From the NCBI RefSeq assembly GCF_014192575.1, contig NZ_JACHYC010000001.1, positions 186,001 through 250,000 on the forward strand: a DNA stretch of 64,000 bases. The letters run 5' to 3'. The notes under the pieces were generated by a model. It saw only the letters and a list, made by a program, of their open reading frames with translations, made no database searches and was not told the origin of the DNA. Origin of the DNA: Variovorax sp. Sphag1AA (lineage in GTDB: Bacteria; Pseudomonadota; Gammaproteobacteria; Burkholderiales; Burkholderiaceae_C). Numbering within the stretch: position 1 is the first letter of the stretch; each line of letters opens with the position of its first letter. Of the stretch, positions 51,032 to 58,987 are shown in pieces. A program made the translations under genes and the position numbers.

Positions 51032-51784
51032 GTGAACCTGTCCACCCGTCTCCTCATCGTCGATGACGACGTCGGCATCCGCGGCCTGGTGTCGTCGTTT
51101 CTCGAGAAACACGGATTCCACGTCGATACGGCGGCCAACGTGGCGGAGATGAACGCGATGCTGGCCGCGCAGCCCTACGCGCTGATCGTGCTCGACGTGA
51201 TGATGCCGGGCGAGGATGGCCTCAGTGCCTTGCGCAACCTGCAGAAGAGCGGCGGCCCGCCGGTCATCATGCTGTCGGCCGTGGGCACCGACGTCGACCG
51301 CATCGTGGGCCTCGAGATCGGCGCAGAAGACTACCTGGCCAAGCCCTGCAATCCGAGGGAGCTGCTGGCGCGCATCCGCACCGTGCTGCGCCGTGTCGCA
51401 GCGCCCGCCGTGGCGCCGCCCGCTGCCACCGCGCCGGCGCCTGACGAAGCGACGGAAACCGTCTATTTCGAGGGCTGGCGCCTGGACCTGGCCGCGCGCA
51501 TGCTGTTCGATCCGACGGGAGCCGTGGTGACCTTGTCGGATGGCGAATTCAGGCTTCTGCGCACCTTCGTGCAGAGTCCGAGGCGCGTGTTGACGCGCAA
51601 CCATCTGCTCGACCAGGCGCTGGGTGCCGGCAGCGAGTCGTACGACCGCGCCATCGACGTGCAGATCAGTCGGCTGCGCCGCAAGCTGAGCTTCGGCGAA
51701 GAGCGCGCCAACCTGATTCGCACCGTGCGCAACGAGGGCTACATGTTCACCCCCGCCGTCACGGGGCAGCCGACTTCGGCGTGA
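51032..51784 (+). CDS. OmpR-family response regulator
   Basis: This 250-residue regulator starts at GTG 51032. The receiver has LLIVDDDVGIRGLV with the acidic pocket, phospho-acceptor Asp in LIVLDVMMPGEDG and Lys in EDYLAKPCNPREL. A linker of Ala/Pro/Thr leads to a winged-helix DNA-binding domain (LSDGEFRLLRTFVQSPRRVL, YDRAIDVQISRLRRKL). It is divergent from the histidine kinase, 130 bases between starts, and is most likely its partner. Confidence 0.92.
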   Translation: MNLSTRLLIVDDDVGIRGLVSSFLEKHGFHVDTAANVAEMNAMLAAQPYALIVLDVMMPGEDGLSALRNLQKSGGPPVIMLSAVGTDVDRIVGLEIGAEDYLAKPCNPRELLARIRTVLRRVAAPAVAPPAATAPAPDEATETVYFEGWRLDLAARMLFDPTGAVVTLSDGEFRLLRTFVQSPRRVLTRNHLLDQALGAGSESYDRAIDVQISRLRRKLSFGEERANLIRTVRNEGYMFTPAVTGQPTSA

Positions 51785-51919
51785 CGCCCGGCGCGCACGC
51801 AATGTGCGCGCAAACAAGCGAAATCCCCCGGCAACAAGCGCCGGTGAAGCTCACGGCTCCATCATCATTGGAGCAATCGACGTGAATCAATCCTGCGAAC
51901 TTCGCAACGGGGCAGTGGC

Positions 51920-52549
51920 ATGAACGGGAGCGCCATCGCCATCGTCGCGGCCGTTCTCTTCATCCTCGTGATGCTGTGGCAATCCATGAAAGCCAACATG
52001 CGGGCGGCCTCGGCACATATCGAACTTCGTGCCGACCCTATGGAGCCGCGTGCAGACCAGGACCCGGCATCGGCGGCATCGCGTCGCGACCGCAACCGCG
52101 AGACCCTCGACCTGCGCCAGTTTCTCTGCGCGGTGCAGTCGACCTACGAGCCGGCGCTGGCCCGTCACGGCCTGCTGCTGGAACTCGAAGTGCCATCGAT
52201 GCCGTTGACCGTGGTGGCGCGTGAAGCCGAGCTTCGGCGTGTCTTCGCGCATCTCTTCCGCGAGGTGTGCGCGGTGCCGGCCGCGGGTGCAACGCTGCGC
52301 ATCCTGGCGCGCTCGGACGGCGCGCAGGCCGTGGTCAACTGCCTCGACACGGGTGGGGCGGAGCCGGTGGTTTCGCGCATCCTGGCGGCACCGAGCGACA
52401 GGGTGCCATCGGCCTATGTGACATGCCGTGCCATCGTCGAGGGCCTCGGCGGACGCTTGTACGCAGCGCCATCACCGCTCGGCCAGCAATCGCTGACCTT
52501 CCGATTCCCGCTGCTTCGACTCGGCAACAACGCGGAGGGGAGGCCATGA
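51920..52549 (+). CDS. membrane protein with degenerate histidine-kinase-like ATPase domain
   Basis: This 209-residue protein has one N-terminal transmembrane helix (IAIVAAVLFILVMLW) and a C-terminal region resembling a HATPase domain. LRQFLCAVQSTYEPALARHG and LRRVFAHLFREVC match the expected spacing, but the N-box asparagines are absent and the G1 box reads CLDTGGAEP. There is no H-box histidine. It could be a pseudo-kinase that modulates the neighbouring two-component system; this is weak inference. It overlaps the next gene by four bases. Confidence 0.65.
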   Translation: MNGSAIAIVAAVLFILVMLWQSMKANMRAASAHIELRADPMEPRADQDPASAASRRDRNRETLDLRQFLCAVQSTYEPALARHGLLLELEVPSMPLTVVAREAELRRVFAHLFREVCAVPAAGATLRILARSDGAQAVVNCLDTGGAEPVVSRILAAPSDRVPSAYVTCRAIVEGLGGRLYAAPSPLGQQSLTFRFPLLRLGNNAEGRP

Positions 52550-52818
52550 GAGTGCGCGTCGGCATGGTCCTGTTCGCGGGCATGGTTGCGTTGTGGGGGT
52601 GCAGCCGGACTGAGGGGTGCATGGATCGGAATCTTTCTTGCGGCACCGGCCCGTCCACGCTCGCGCTCGTCACTGCCCGCGGCGGTGGGGCTGTGCCTGC
52701 ACCCGTGCCGGAGATCGAGCGAATCGCGCGCCCGCCCAGCGCGAGGGCGATTGCCGACGTTCGCCGCGATGCGCCGACGCTTGCCAAGGACTCCGCGGGC
52801 GACGACCGGGGAGGATGA
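52546..52818 (+). CDS. small putative lipoprotein
   Basis: This 90-residue protein has a short signal, VRVGMVLFAGMVALWGC, ending in a lipobox, then a cysteine-containing, low-complexity mature part (TEGCMDRNLSCGTG, then Ala/Arg/Pro-rich). It starts within the stop of the degenerate kinase-like gene (ATGA). No family is recognised. Its coupling to the membrane pseudo-kinase suggests an envelope partner. Confidence 0.6.
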   Translation: MRVRVGMVLFAGMVALWGCSRTEGCMDRNLSCGTGPSTLALVTARGGGAVPAPVPEIERIARPPSARAIADVRRDAPTLAKDSAGDDRGG

Positions 52819-52894
52819 GCCGGACACGGCCGCCCCGGTCCAGAATGCGCGGGTCGGCGCCCGGCGCGCCGTGGCGAAACCCGTCGGAGAACGA

Positions 52895-54184
52895 ATGAAC
52901 ACGAACGCCATTGAACGAAACCAGGCCACCCAACTGGGGACCTGTACCTACCTGCTTCACGTTCTGCTCCAGGAAGCAGAGCGTCGGCAGGGCGGCTTCG
53001 TCCGCGCGACGATCGATCACGTTCTCAAGGACCATGCAGGCATCCCCGCGGATGCTCCGGACAAGCCCTTCATCGATGCCCTGTTCTCGGAGATCCTGGA
53101 CACGCTCCGGCGCGCTGATCCGGCCAGCGCCTTGCCCGAGATGCCACCCGCCCCGCGGCCACGTGCCACCAGCGCCGCTCCCGAGTTGTCACGCGACTGG
53201 TCTCAATGGATCGCCGAGAGCCGGCTGCGTGACTGCACGCCCGAGTCCATGCTGGAGACGATGAAAGCGGCCGGTCTCGAAGCGGCGCAGGCAGAGGCCG
53301 CGATCGGGGCGATGGAGAACGAGCCCGCGTTCCTTGCGGCGCGCCGCATGCAGCAGCTTCAACGCAAGCTCGAATCGGTCACCGGCAACCTCCAGAAGCT
53401 CTGGGCCTCCGCGCCAGGCTACGGTGTCGTCGAAAAGCGCACCCGCCCGTCACGCGATGAATTCATCGAACGCTATGTCCGCGGCTGCCGCCCCGTCGTG
53501 CTGACGGATGTCACCCGCGACTGGCCGGCGATGAAGCGCTGGTCGCCCGAAGACCTGAAGCAACGCTTCGGACAGTTCGACGTCGAGATCCAGGACGGCC
53601 GCAACGGCGATCCCAACTACGAGGAGAACAAGCTGATGCACCGCCGCGTCGTCCAGCTGGCTCCCTTCGTCGATCGGGTGCTCGCGGGCGGGCCGACCAA
53701 CGACTACTACCTCACCGCCAACAACGAGGCCTTGCGCAGCGCCGCGTTCTCCCCGCTGCTGGCCGATGTCGGCAGCCTCCCGCCGGCCTGCGACCGGTCG
53801 CAACTGGCCGAGAGGTCATCCTTCTGGTTCGGCCCCGCGGGCACGAAGACCCCGCTGCATCACGACACGATCATGCTGTTTCACACGCAGGTGATCGGAC
53901 GCAAGCGGTGGCGCCTCGTCTCGCCGCTGGAGACTCCGAAGCTCTACAACTTCAACAACGTCTTCAGTCCGGTCGACCTCGATGCCCCTGACTTGAGGCG
54001 CTATCCGCTCTTCGCGGAAGTCACGGTCCTCGATGTGGTCGTCGAGCCCGGCGAAACCATCTTCCTTCCGCTCGCCTGGTGGCATCAGGTGGAGTCGCTT
54101 GATCTCAGCATGTCCCTGTCGTATTCGAATCTGGACGTGCCCAACGACTTTGCCTACAGGAACCCCGACATCCGTAACTGGTAG
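52895..54184 (+). CDS. cupin-like/JmjC-domain hydroxylase
   Basis: This 429-residue protein starts at ATG 52895 after GGAGA. The N-terminal 170 residues are helical and unassigned. The C-terminal domain is of the cupin_8/JmjC type (2-oxoglutarate-Fe oxygenase). It shows RPVVLTDVTRDWPAMKRWS, iron ligands in LHHDTIMLFHTQVIGRKRW and the distal His in LPLAWWHQVESLD. Such enzymes hydroxylate proteins or natural-product peptides; the target is unknown. It stands between the two-component region and the aldolase gene. Confidence 0.85.
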   Translation: MNTNAIERNQATQLGTCTYLLHVLLQEAERRQGGFVRATIDHVLKDHAGIPADAPDKPFIDALFSEILDTLRRADPASALPEMPPAPRPRATSAAPELSRDWSQWIAESRLRDCTPESMLETMKAAGLEAAQAEAAIGAMENEPAFLAARRMQQLQRKLESVTGNLQKLWASAPGYGVVEKRTRPSRDEFIERYVRGCRPVVLTDVTRDWPAMKRWSPEDLKQRFGQFDVEIQDGRNGDPNYEENKLMHRRVVQLAPFVDRVLAGGPTNDYYLTANNEALRSAAFSPLLADVGSLPPACDRSQLAERSSFWFGPAGTKTPLHHDTIMLFHTQVIGRKRWRLVSPLETPKLYNFNNVFSPVDLDAPDLRRYPLFAEVTVLDVVVEPGETIFLPLAWWHQVESLDLSMSLSYSNLDVPNDFAYRNPDIRNW

Positions 54185-54217
54185 GTTTCAGTGCCGCTGG
54201 CATACTGCCCGCCAGAC

Positions 54218-54973
54218 ATGAACCAGCGCCCGATGACCCGTGAACGCACCGAACGCGAGGTCCGCATCGACCTCGCGGCCGCCTATCGCATGGCGGCGCA
54301 GAACGGGTGGGACGACACGGTCTACACCCACCTGTCGGCGAGCGTGCCGGGCGAGCCCGGCCACTATCTGCTGAACCCCTTCGGCGCCACCTTCGACGAG
54401 ATCACCGCAAGCAGCCTGGTCAAGGTGAACGTGCGCGGCGAAGTGGTCGATGGTTCGGGCGCGCGCGTGAATCCCAGCGGCTTTGCGATCCACGGCGCGG
54501 TGCATGCGGCGCGGTCCGAGATCGAATGCGTCATCCATCTGCATACCCCTTGGGGTGTGCCCTTGTCCATGCTGCCGGGCGGCCTGCAGGCGACGTCGCA
54601 ATACGCGATGCGGCTGCATGGGCGGCTGGGCCGTCATGCCTATGAGGGACTCGCGCTCGGCACCGACGAGCAGCAGCGCCTCGTCGCAGATCTGGGTGCG
54701 CTCGACGGACTCATCCTCGAGAACCACGGCACGCTGGTGGTGGGCCGAACCGTCGCCGAGGCCTGGATGCTGATGCACCTGCTCGAGCGCGCTGCACAGG
54801 CGCAACTTCGCGCCATGGCCGCCACCGGAGGCGCGGTGCTGGTGGCAAGCGACGAACTTGCCGAACGCACTTACCGCGAATGGGTCGGCGACGGCCGCGA
54901 GTGGGATGGCGACGTCGAGTGGCCGGCCTTGCTGCGGCGACTGGATCGCTCGATGCCCGGCTATCGCGATTGA
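54218..54973 (+). CDS. class II aldolase/adducin-family protein
   Basis: This roughly 251-residue zinc protein has the class II aldolase fold. Zinc His residues are visible in ECVIHLHTPWGVPLS and ILENHGTLVVG; HLSASVPGEPGHYLLNP is the substrate-binding region. The ATG at 54218 is used; a GTG at 54191 would add nine residues, and neither has a strong ribosome site. It is 30 bases upstream of a tautomerase gene. Substrates range from fuculose phosphate to methylthioribulose; undecided here. Confidence 0.87.
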   Translation: MNQRPMTRERTEREVRIDLAAAYRMAAQNGWDDTVYTHLSASVPGEPGHYLLNPFGATFDEITASSLVKVNVRGEVVDGSGARVNPSGFAIHGAVHAARSEIECVIHLHTPWGVPLSMLPGGLQATSQYAMRLHGRLGRHAYEGLALGTDEQQRLVADLGALDGLILENHGTLVVGRTVAEAWMLMHLLERAAQAQLRAMAATGGAVLVASDELAERTYREWVGDGREWDGDVEWPALLRRLDRSMPGYRD

Positions 54974-55003
54974 CGAACGACTGAATCAACTGGAGACGAA
55001 ACC

Positions 55004-55213
55004 ATGCCAACCATTCGCGTCGAGCTCTTCGAAGGCCGCACGATCGAACAGAAGCGCGCACTCGCGCAAGCCTTGACCGACGCGGCCGTGCGCACGCTCG
55101 GTGGATCGCCGGAGGGCGTCGATGTCGTCTTCTATGACATCGCAAGGCACGACTGGGCCACCGGCGGCAAGCTCTGGAGCGATCCCGCGCCGCCGCCGAC
55201 CAGCGCGGGCTGA
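55004..55213 (+). CDS. 4-oxalocrotonate tautomerase-family protein
   Basis: This 69-residue protein begins MPTIRVELFEGRTIEQKRAL. After Met removal, Pro1 serves as the catalytic base, as in the tautomerase family. A conserved Arg position lies in AQALTDAAVRTL. Length matches the 60-75-residue hexameric members. An ATG follows GGAGACG. It is cotranscribed with the class II aldolase and would isomerise an enol/keto acid, a usual partner step. Confidence 0.88.
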   Translation: MPTIRVELFEGRTIEQKRALAQALTDAAVRTLGGSPEGVDVVFYDIARHDWATGGKLWSDPAPPPTSAG

Positions 55214-55216
55214 GCT

Positions 55217-55876
55217 TTACTCGCCGAGGGCGACGTCCGTCGGCTCCAGCGCGCAGTTGCCGAACTCGCATCGCAACGCAGCGCGCTGGCCGTCTGCGCA
55301 CACGACGCTGTGCCGCTCGAAGCCCGGCCCCTTGCTTTCGAGCACAGCACGCGCCGGCCCGTGGCAGACGTTGGCCTTGGCGTAGCTCTCGGCGACGTAG
55401 GTGTCGCGACCCGTCCGGAAAGCCTTCGCGCCCGCTGCCGCTGGCGGCGGCACATAGGCGACGGTCACCTGGGGATCGAGATTGCGATAGCCCTTGCGGG
55501 CCATGCAGTTGACCAGCGTCTTCTGCTGTAGCGGCGCATCGGCAAGGCGAGGCTTGGTCTCGTCATTCAGTCCCGACGCGATGCCGGAGACCAAGGCCAT
55601 GCCGACAAAGCCGAAGGGCACGACGATGCCCACGCCCAGTGCAACCGCATCGGCCACGTCGTTGCTGCCCTGGCCCTTGACCGGCAGCACGCGCACGTTC
55701 GACGCCAGGGTGCGGCAGGCAGCGATGTCCGCCGTGAGGTTGTCGGGGTCCACGCCTTGCGTGTCGACCATGGGCACGTACGACGCACCCGAGCCGGTGC
55801 CCGGGGTCGTGGGTGCCTGCGTGGCACAACCGCAAATCAGCGCCGTCATGCAGACGAACGCCAGACTTCTGCCCAT
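55217..55876 (-). CDS. lipoprotein with glycine-zipper segment
   Basis: This 219-residue protein starts at ATG 55876 after GGAGGG. A lipoprotein signal (LAFVCMTALICGC, lipobox ICGC) precedes a mature part with a glycine-rich hydrophobic segment, VALGVGIVVPFGFVGMALV, as in glycine-zipper outer-membrane lipoproteins, and several cysteines (CRTLAS, NCMARKGY, NVCHGPA, VVCADG, LRCEFGNC). Function not known. It is convergent with the tautomerase gene, three bases between stops. Confidence 0.8.
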   Translation of the reverse strand: MGRSLAFVCMTALICGCATQAPTTPGTGSGASYVPMVDTQGVDPDNLTADIAACRTLASNVRVLPVKGQGSNDVADAVALGVGIVVPFGFVGMALVSGIASGLNDETKPRLADAPLQQKTLVNCMARKGYRNLDPQVTVAYVPPPAAAGAKAFRTGRDTYVAESYAKANVCHGPARAVLESKGPGFERHSVVCADGQRAALRCEFGNCALEPTDVALGE

Positions 55877-55980
55877 GGATGCCCTCCAGAATGGAGTTGG
55901 AGCGGGGCGCGATTTGAGCACACGTTCTGTTACTTGGGAACAGTCTGGCGTTGCGCGAATGCGATTCTTGAACTTTGGTT

Positions 55981-56826
55981 CTACTGACTTCGGTCCGCCG
56001 CCGCAGTCGCCGCATGCTGGTCCATGAACGCCTCGACCCGCCGTGCCGTCTGCGCCGCACGAGTGATCACGAAAAGGTGCCCGCAATCGACCGTCTCCAG
56101 CGTGGACTTGCGCAGGCCCGAAGCGAGGATGCGGCCGTTGATCGGCGGCACGATCGGATCGTCGTCGCCCATCAGCACCAGCGCGGGGGCCTCGACGCGA
56201 TTCAGGCGTGGCCAGCTCGTCCAGCCGAACGTGGCAAGCAACTGGTAGAGGTAGCCGTGCCGGCTCGGGCTGCGCATGGATTCGGCGTGCAGTTGCAGCA
56301 GTTCCGTTTCCAGTCGCAGTTCGCCGCCATAGAGGTCGCCACCGATCTGCATCAGATAGCCGGGGTCGGTGTAGCGCCGCGGGCTCAGCATCTTGATCAG
56401 CACGTTGATCCGGCCAGGCACCATCACGATGCCCGCGCAGGTGGCTGCGAGCGTGAGGGTCTTGCAGCGGCGCGGATGGTTGATCGCGAACTCCTGCGCG
56501 ATCGCTCCGCCCCAGGAGACGCCGAAGATGTGTGCGTCCTTGACGTCGAGCTGCGCGAGCACGTCCGCGCCGAGTTGTGCGATGTCGCGCGGCCGGTAGG
56601 GCAGCAATGGTGCGGGCGATTCGCCTACTCCTGGAGCGTCGAAGGTGACGACGCGCGTGCGGGTGAAGCGCGCCATGAAGGGCGCCATCGTTTCCACGCT
56701 GGCACCGATGCCGTTGAACAGCAACAGCGTGCGTTCAGCCCGGGGCGCGCCACCGATGGCGACGCGCAGGCGCTGGGTTCCGACGCGGACCGCGAAGGTC
56801 TCCAGGGGCTTGCTCGCCCGGCTCAT
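55981..56826 (-). CDS. phaZ: PhaZ-type medium-chain PHA depolymerase-like hydrolase
   Basis: This 281-residue alpha/beta hydrolase matches the intracellular PHA depolymerase PhaZ of mcl-PHA producers: LLLFNGIGASVETMAPF, nucleophile Ser104 in FGVSWGGAIAQ, AGIVMVPGRINVLIKMLSPR, GDDDPIVP and GHLFVITRA. It would release 3-hydroxyalkanoic monomers from storage granules. Its start overlaps the PhaC stop by four bases, so synthase and depolymerase are coupled. It ends the long leftward operon. Confidence 0.88.
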   Translation of the reverse strand: MSRASKPLETFAVRVGTQRLRVAIGGAPRAERTLLLFNGIGASVETMAPFMARFTRTRVVTFDAPGVGESPAPLLPYRPRDIAQLGADVLAQLDVKDAHIFGVSWGGAIAQEFAINHPRRCKTLTLAATCAGIVMVPGRINVLIKMLSPRRYTDPGYLMQIGGDLYGGELRLETELLQLHAESMRSPSRHGYLYQLLATFGWTSWPRLNRVEAPALVLMGDDDPIVPPINGRILASGLRKSTLETVDCGHLFVITRAAQTARRVEAFMDQHAATAAADRSQ

Positions 56827-58493
56827 TCAGCTGCCGCCGTTTCGTTGCCCGCGAGCACGTAGGTGCCCGGCGCATCGCACAGCGGCGGATGCTTGCGGGA
56901 GCCTTCGCGTACAGGCGCGCGTCGTTGCGCATCCGAGCGTTCGGCAAGCCACGTCGAGAGATGCGGCCACCAGCTGCCTTCGTTGGTTTGCGCGCCGGCC
57001 TCGAAGCCTTGCGGCGAATCGTGTTCGCCGGCGTTCGTCATGAACGACGCTTTCTTGCCGCCCGGCGGCGTCACGATCGACTGCACATGCCCGCTGGAGG
57101 TCAGCACGAATTCGCTGAGTCCGCCAAGCAGGTTGCGCGTCTGGTAGCAGCCTTCCCAAGGCGTGATGTGGTCGGTGCGGCCGGCGACGATGTAGCTGTC
57201 GCATCCGACATTCGAGAGCGACAAGGGCAACTCGCCGATCGAGAGACCGCCTTCGTGGGCCAGCGCATTGGTCTCCAGCAGCGAGATGAAATCGGCATGC
57301 AGCCGCGCGGGCAGGCGCGTGGTGTCGGAGTTCCAGTAGAGGATGTCGAAGGTCGGCGGCTTCTCGCCCATCAGGTAGTTGTTGACCCAGTAGTTCCACA
57401 CGAGCTCGTTCGGCCGCAGCCATGCGAAGACCTTCGCGAGGTCCTTGCCTTGCAGCACGCCGGTGTTGCCGCTTGCGGTGCGCGCGAGTTCGAGCGTCTC
57501 CAGGTGTGCGAAGAGGCCCATTGAGCTGTCGGCGATGCTGCCGATATCGAGCAGCGAGACGAGCAGCGTCAGGCTGCGCGCCCAGTCGCTCCCCTTGGCC
57601 TGCAGGTAGGCCAGAAGCGCCGCCGACGTGATGCCGCCGGAGCAGGCGCCGAGCACATGCATCTGCCGCGAGCGCGAGATCTCGCGGACCGTCTGCATCG
57701 CTTCCTCGAGCGCGAGCACGTAGTCCTGCAGGCCCCATTCCGACTGGTCCGCGCCGGGATCGAACCAGCTCACGACGAAGACCTGGAAGCCCTGCTGCAC
57801 GAGGTACTCGATCAGGCTGCGGCCGGGCGCGAGGTCCCAGATGTAGTACTTGTTGATCTGCGGCGGCACGATGAAAAGCGGCGTGCCGTGCACCGTCTTC
57901 GTCTGCGCCTTGTATTCGATCAGCTCCAGCATCTCGTGGCGATGCACGACCGCGCCCGGCGTGACCGCCAGGTTGCTGCCGACGCCGAACTGCGTGCCGT
58001 CGACCATCGAGGGCAGGCCGCCGTTGTCGCGCCAGTCGGCGGCAAGTTGCCTTGCGCCTTCGAAGAGGTTGCGGCCGCCCGTTTCGAGCGTGCGGCGGAT
58101 CGCGGCGGGGTTGCCCACGAGCGTGTTGGTCGGCGCGAGCGTGTCGGCGACCATGCCGAGCGCCATGTGTGCCCGTGCCTCATCGCGCGGCGACAGATCG
58201 AGCTCGCCGGCCATCCGGTGCACTTCCTGGGCGAGTGCGAGGTGGCTCTGCATGAGCGCGCGGTACACCGGGTTGCGGGTCCACGTCGGGTCGTCGAAGC
58301 GGCGGTCACCTGCGGCAGGCTCGATTTTCGAGAAGCCGGTGGTGGCCTTGAGCACGGCCGTGCTGGAGCGTTGCAGGGCGCGTATCGTCTCGAAGGGCCG
58401 GCGGCAGACTGCAGCCGCCAGCGAGATGAACGAATCGCTGAGCCGGGAGCCGGTGCGGACGAGATCGGATCGGATGCGGACGCGCTCGCTCAT
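56823..58493 (-). CDS. phaC: class II polyhydroxyalkanoate synthase PhaC
   Basis: This 556-residue enzyme polymerises (R)-3-hydroxyacyl-CoA into PHA. The lipase-like box GACSGG holds Cys284, with Asp441 (GRTDHITPW) and His469 (SSGHVQS). Class II traits are the length, VPPQINKYYIWDLAPGRSL and WNYWVNNYL, as in pseudomonad medium-chain synthases. ATG 58493 overlaps the MaoC stop. Burkholderiales usually carry short-chain class I synthases, so a class II type here is notable. Confidence 0.92.
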   Translation of the reverse strand: MSERVRIRSDLVRTGSRLSDSFISLAAAVCRRPFETIRALQRSSTAVLKATTGFSKIEPAAGDRRFDDPTWTRNPVYRALMQSHLALAQEVHRMAGELDLSPRDEARAHMALGMVADTLAPTNTLVGNPAAIRRTLETGGRNLFEGARQLAADWRDNGGLPSMVDGTQFGVGSNLAVTPGAVVHRHEMLELIEYKAQTKTVHGTPLFIVPPQINKYYIWDLAPGRSLIEYLVQQGFQVFVVSWFDPGADQSEWGLQDYVLALEEAMQTVREISRSRQMHVLGACSGGITSAALLAYLQAKGSDWARSLTLLVSLLDIGSIADSSMGLFAHLETLELARTASGNTGVLQGKDLAKVFAWLRPNELVWNYWVNNYLMGEKPPTFDILYWNSDTTRLPARLHADFISLLETNALAHEGGLSIGELPLSLSNVGCDSYIVAGRTDHITPWEGCYQTRNLLGGLSEFVLTSSGHVQSIVTPPGGKKASFMTNAGEHDSPQGFEAGAQTNEGSWWPHLSTWLAERSDAQRRAPVREGSRKHPPLCDAPGTYVLAGNETAAAE

Positions 58494-58960
58494 GACACCA
58501 CCATCGCGAGAGATTCGGCCACCATCACCGGACGCCAGGAATCGCCACTTGCGTAAGCCGTGTTCTTGCAACGCACGAGCCATTGGCCGGGCTGCTTCTC
58601 GTTGGCTTCGACCAGTTCGATGTGAAGGCGGACGTAGCTGCCGCTCGGCACCGGCGAAAGAAAGCGCACGCGGTCGAAGCCGTAGTTCAGCACGCCCTTG
58701 GCGTCGGCGGGATACACGCCAAGCTCGAAATGCGCGGACGGGATCAGCGAGAGGACCAGTAGCCCATGCGCGATGGTCTGGCCGAAAGGGCTCTCCGTGC
58801 GAGCGCGTTCGGCGTCGACATGAATCCACTGCTCGTCGCCCGTGCATGCGGCGAAGCGGTCAATGCGGCGCTGGTCGAGCAGCGCCGGGGACGATGCGCC
58901 GAAGTCGTGGCCGACGTGGTCCTTCAGCGTGGCCATGTTGTAGTTCTTGAGGGAAGTCAT
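58490..58960 (-). CDS. MaoC-family (R)-specific enoyl-CoA hydratase-like protein
   Basis: This 156-residue protein is a hot-dog-fold MaoC dehydratase. The hydratase motif is seen as DEQWIHVDAERARTESPFGQ and TIAHGLLVLSL. It would convert enoyl-CoA of beta-oxidation to (R)-3-hydroxyacyl-CoA, the substrate of PhaC, the role of PhaJ. The coupling to phaC (ATGA overlap) supports this. It sits 27 bases after the RND/MMPL transporter gene. Confidence 0.87.
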   Translation of the reverse strand: MTSLKNYNMATLKDHVGHDFGASSPALLDQRRIDRFAACTGDEQWIHVDAERARTESPFGQTIAHGLLVLSLIPSAHFELGVYPADAKGVLNYGFDRVRFLSPVPSGSYVRLHIELVEANEKQPGQWLVRCKNTAYASGDSWRPVMVAESLAMVVS

Positions 58961-58987
58961 TGTTCTTGAGATCAGATCGGGTGGAAC

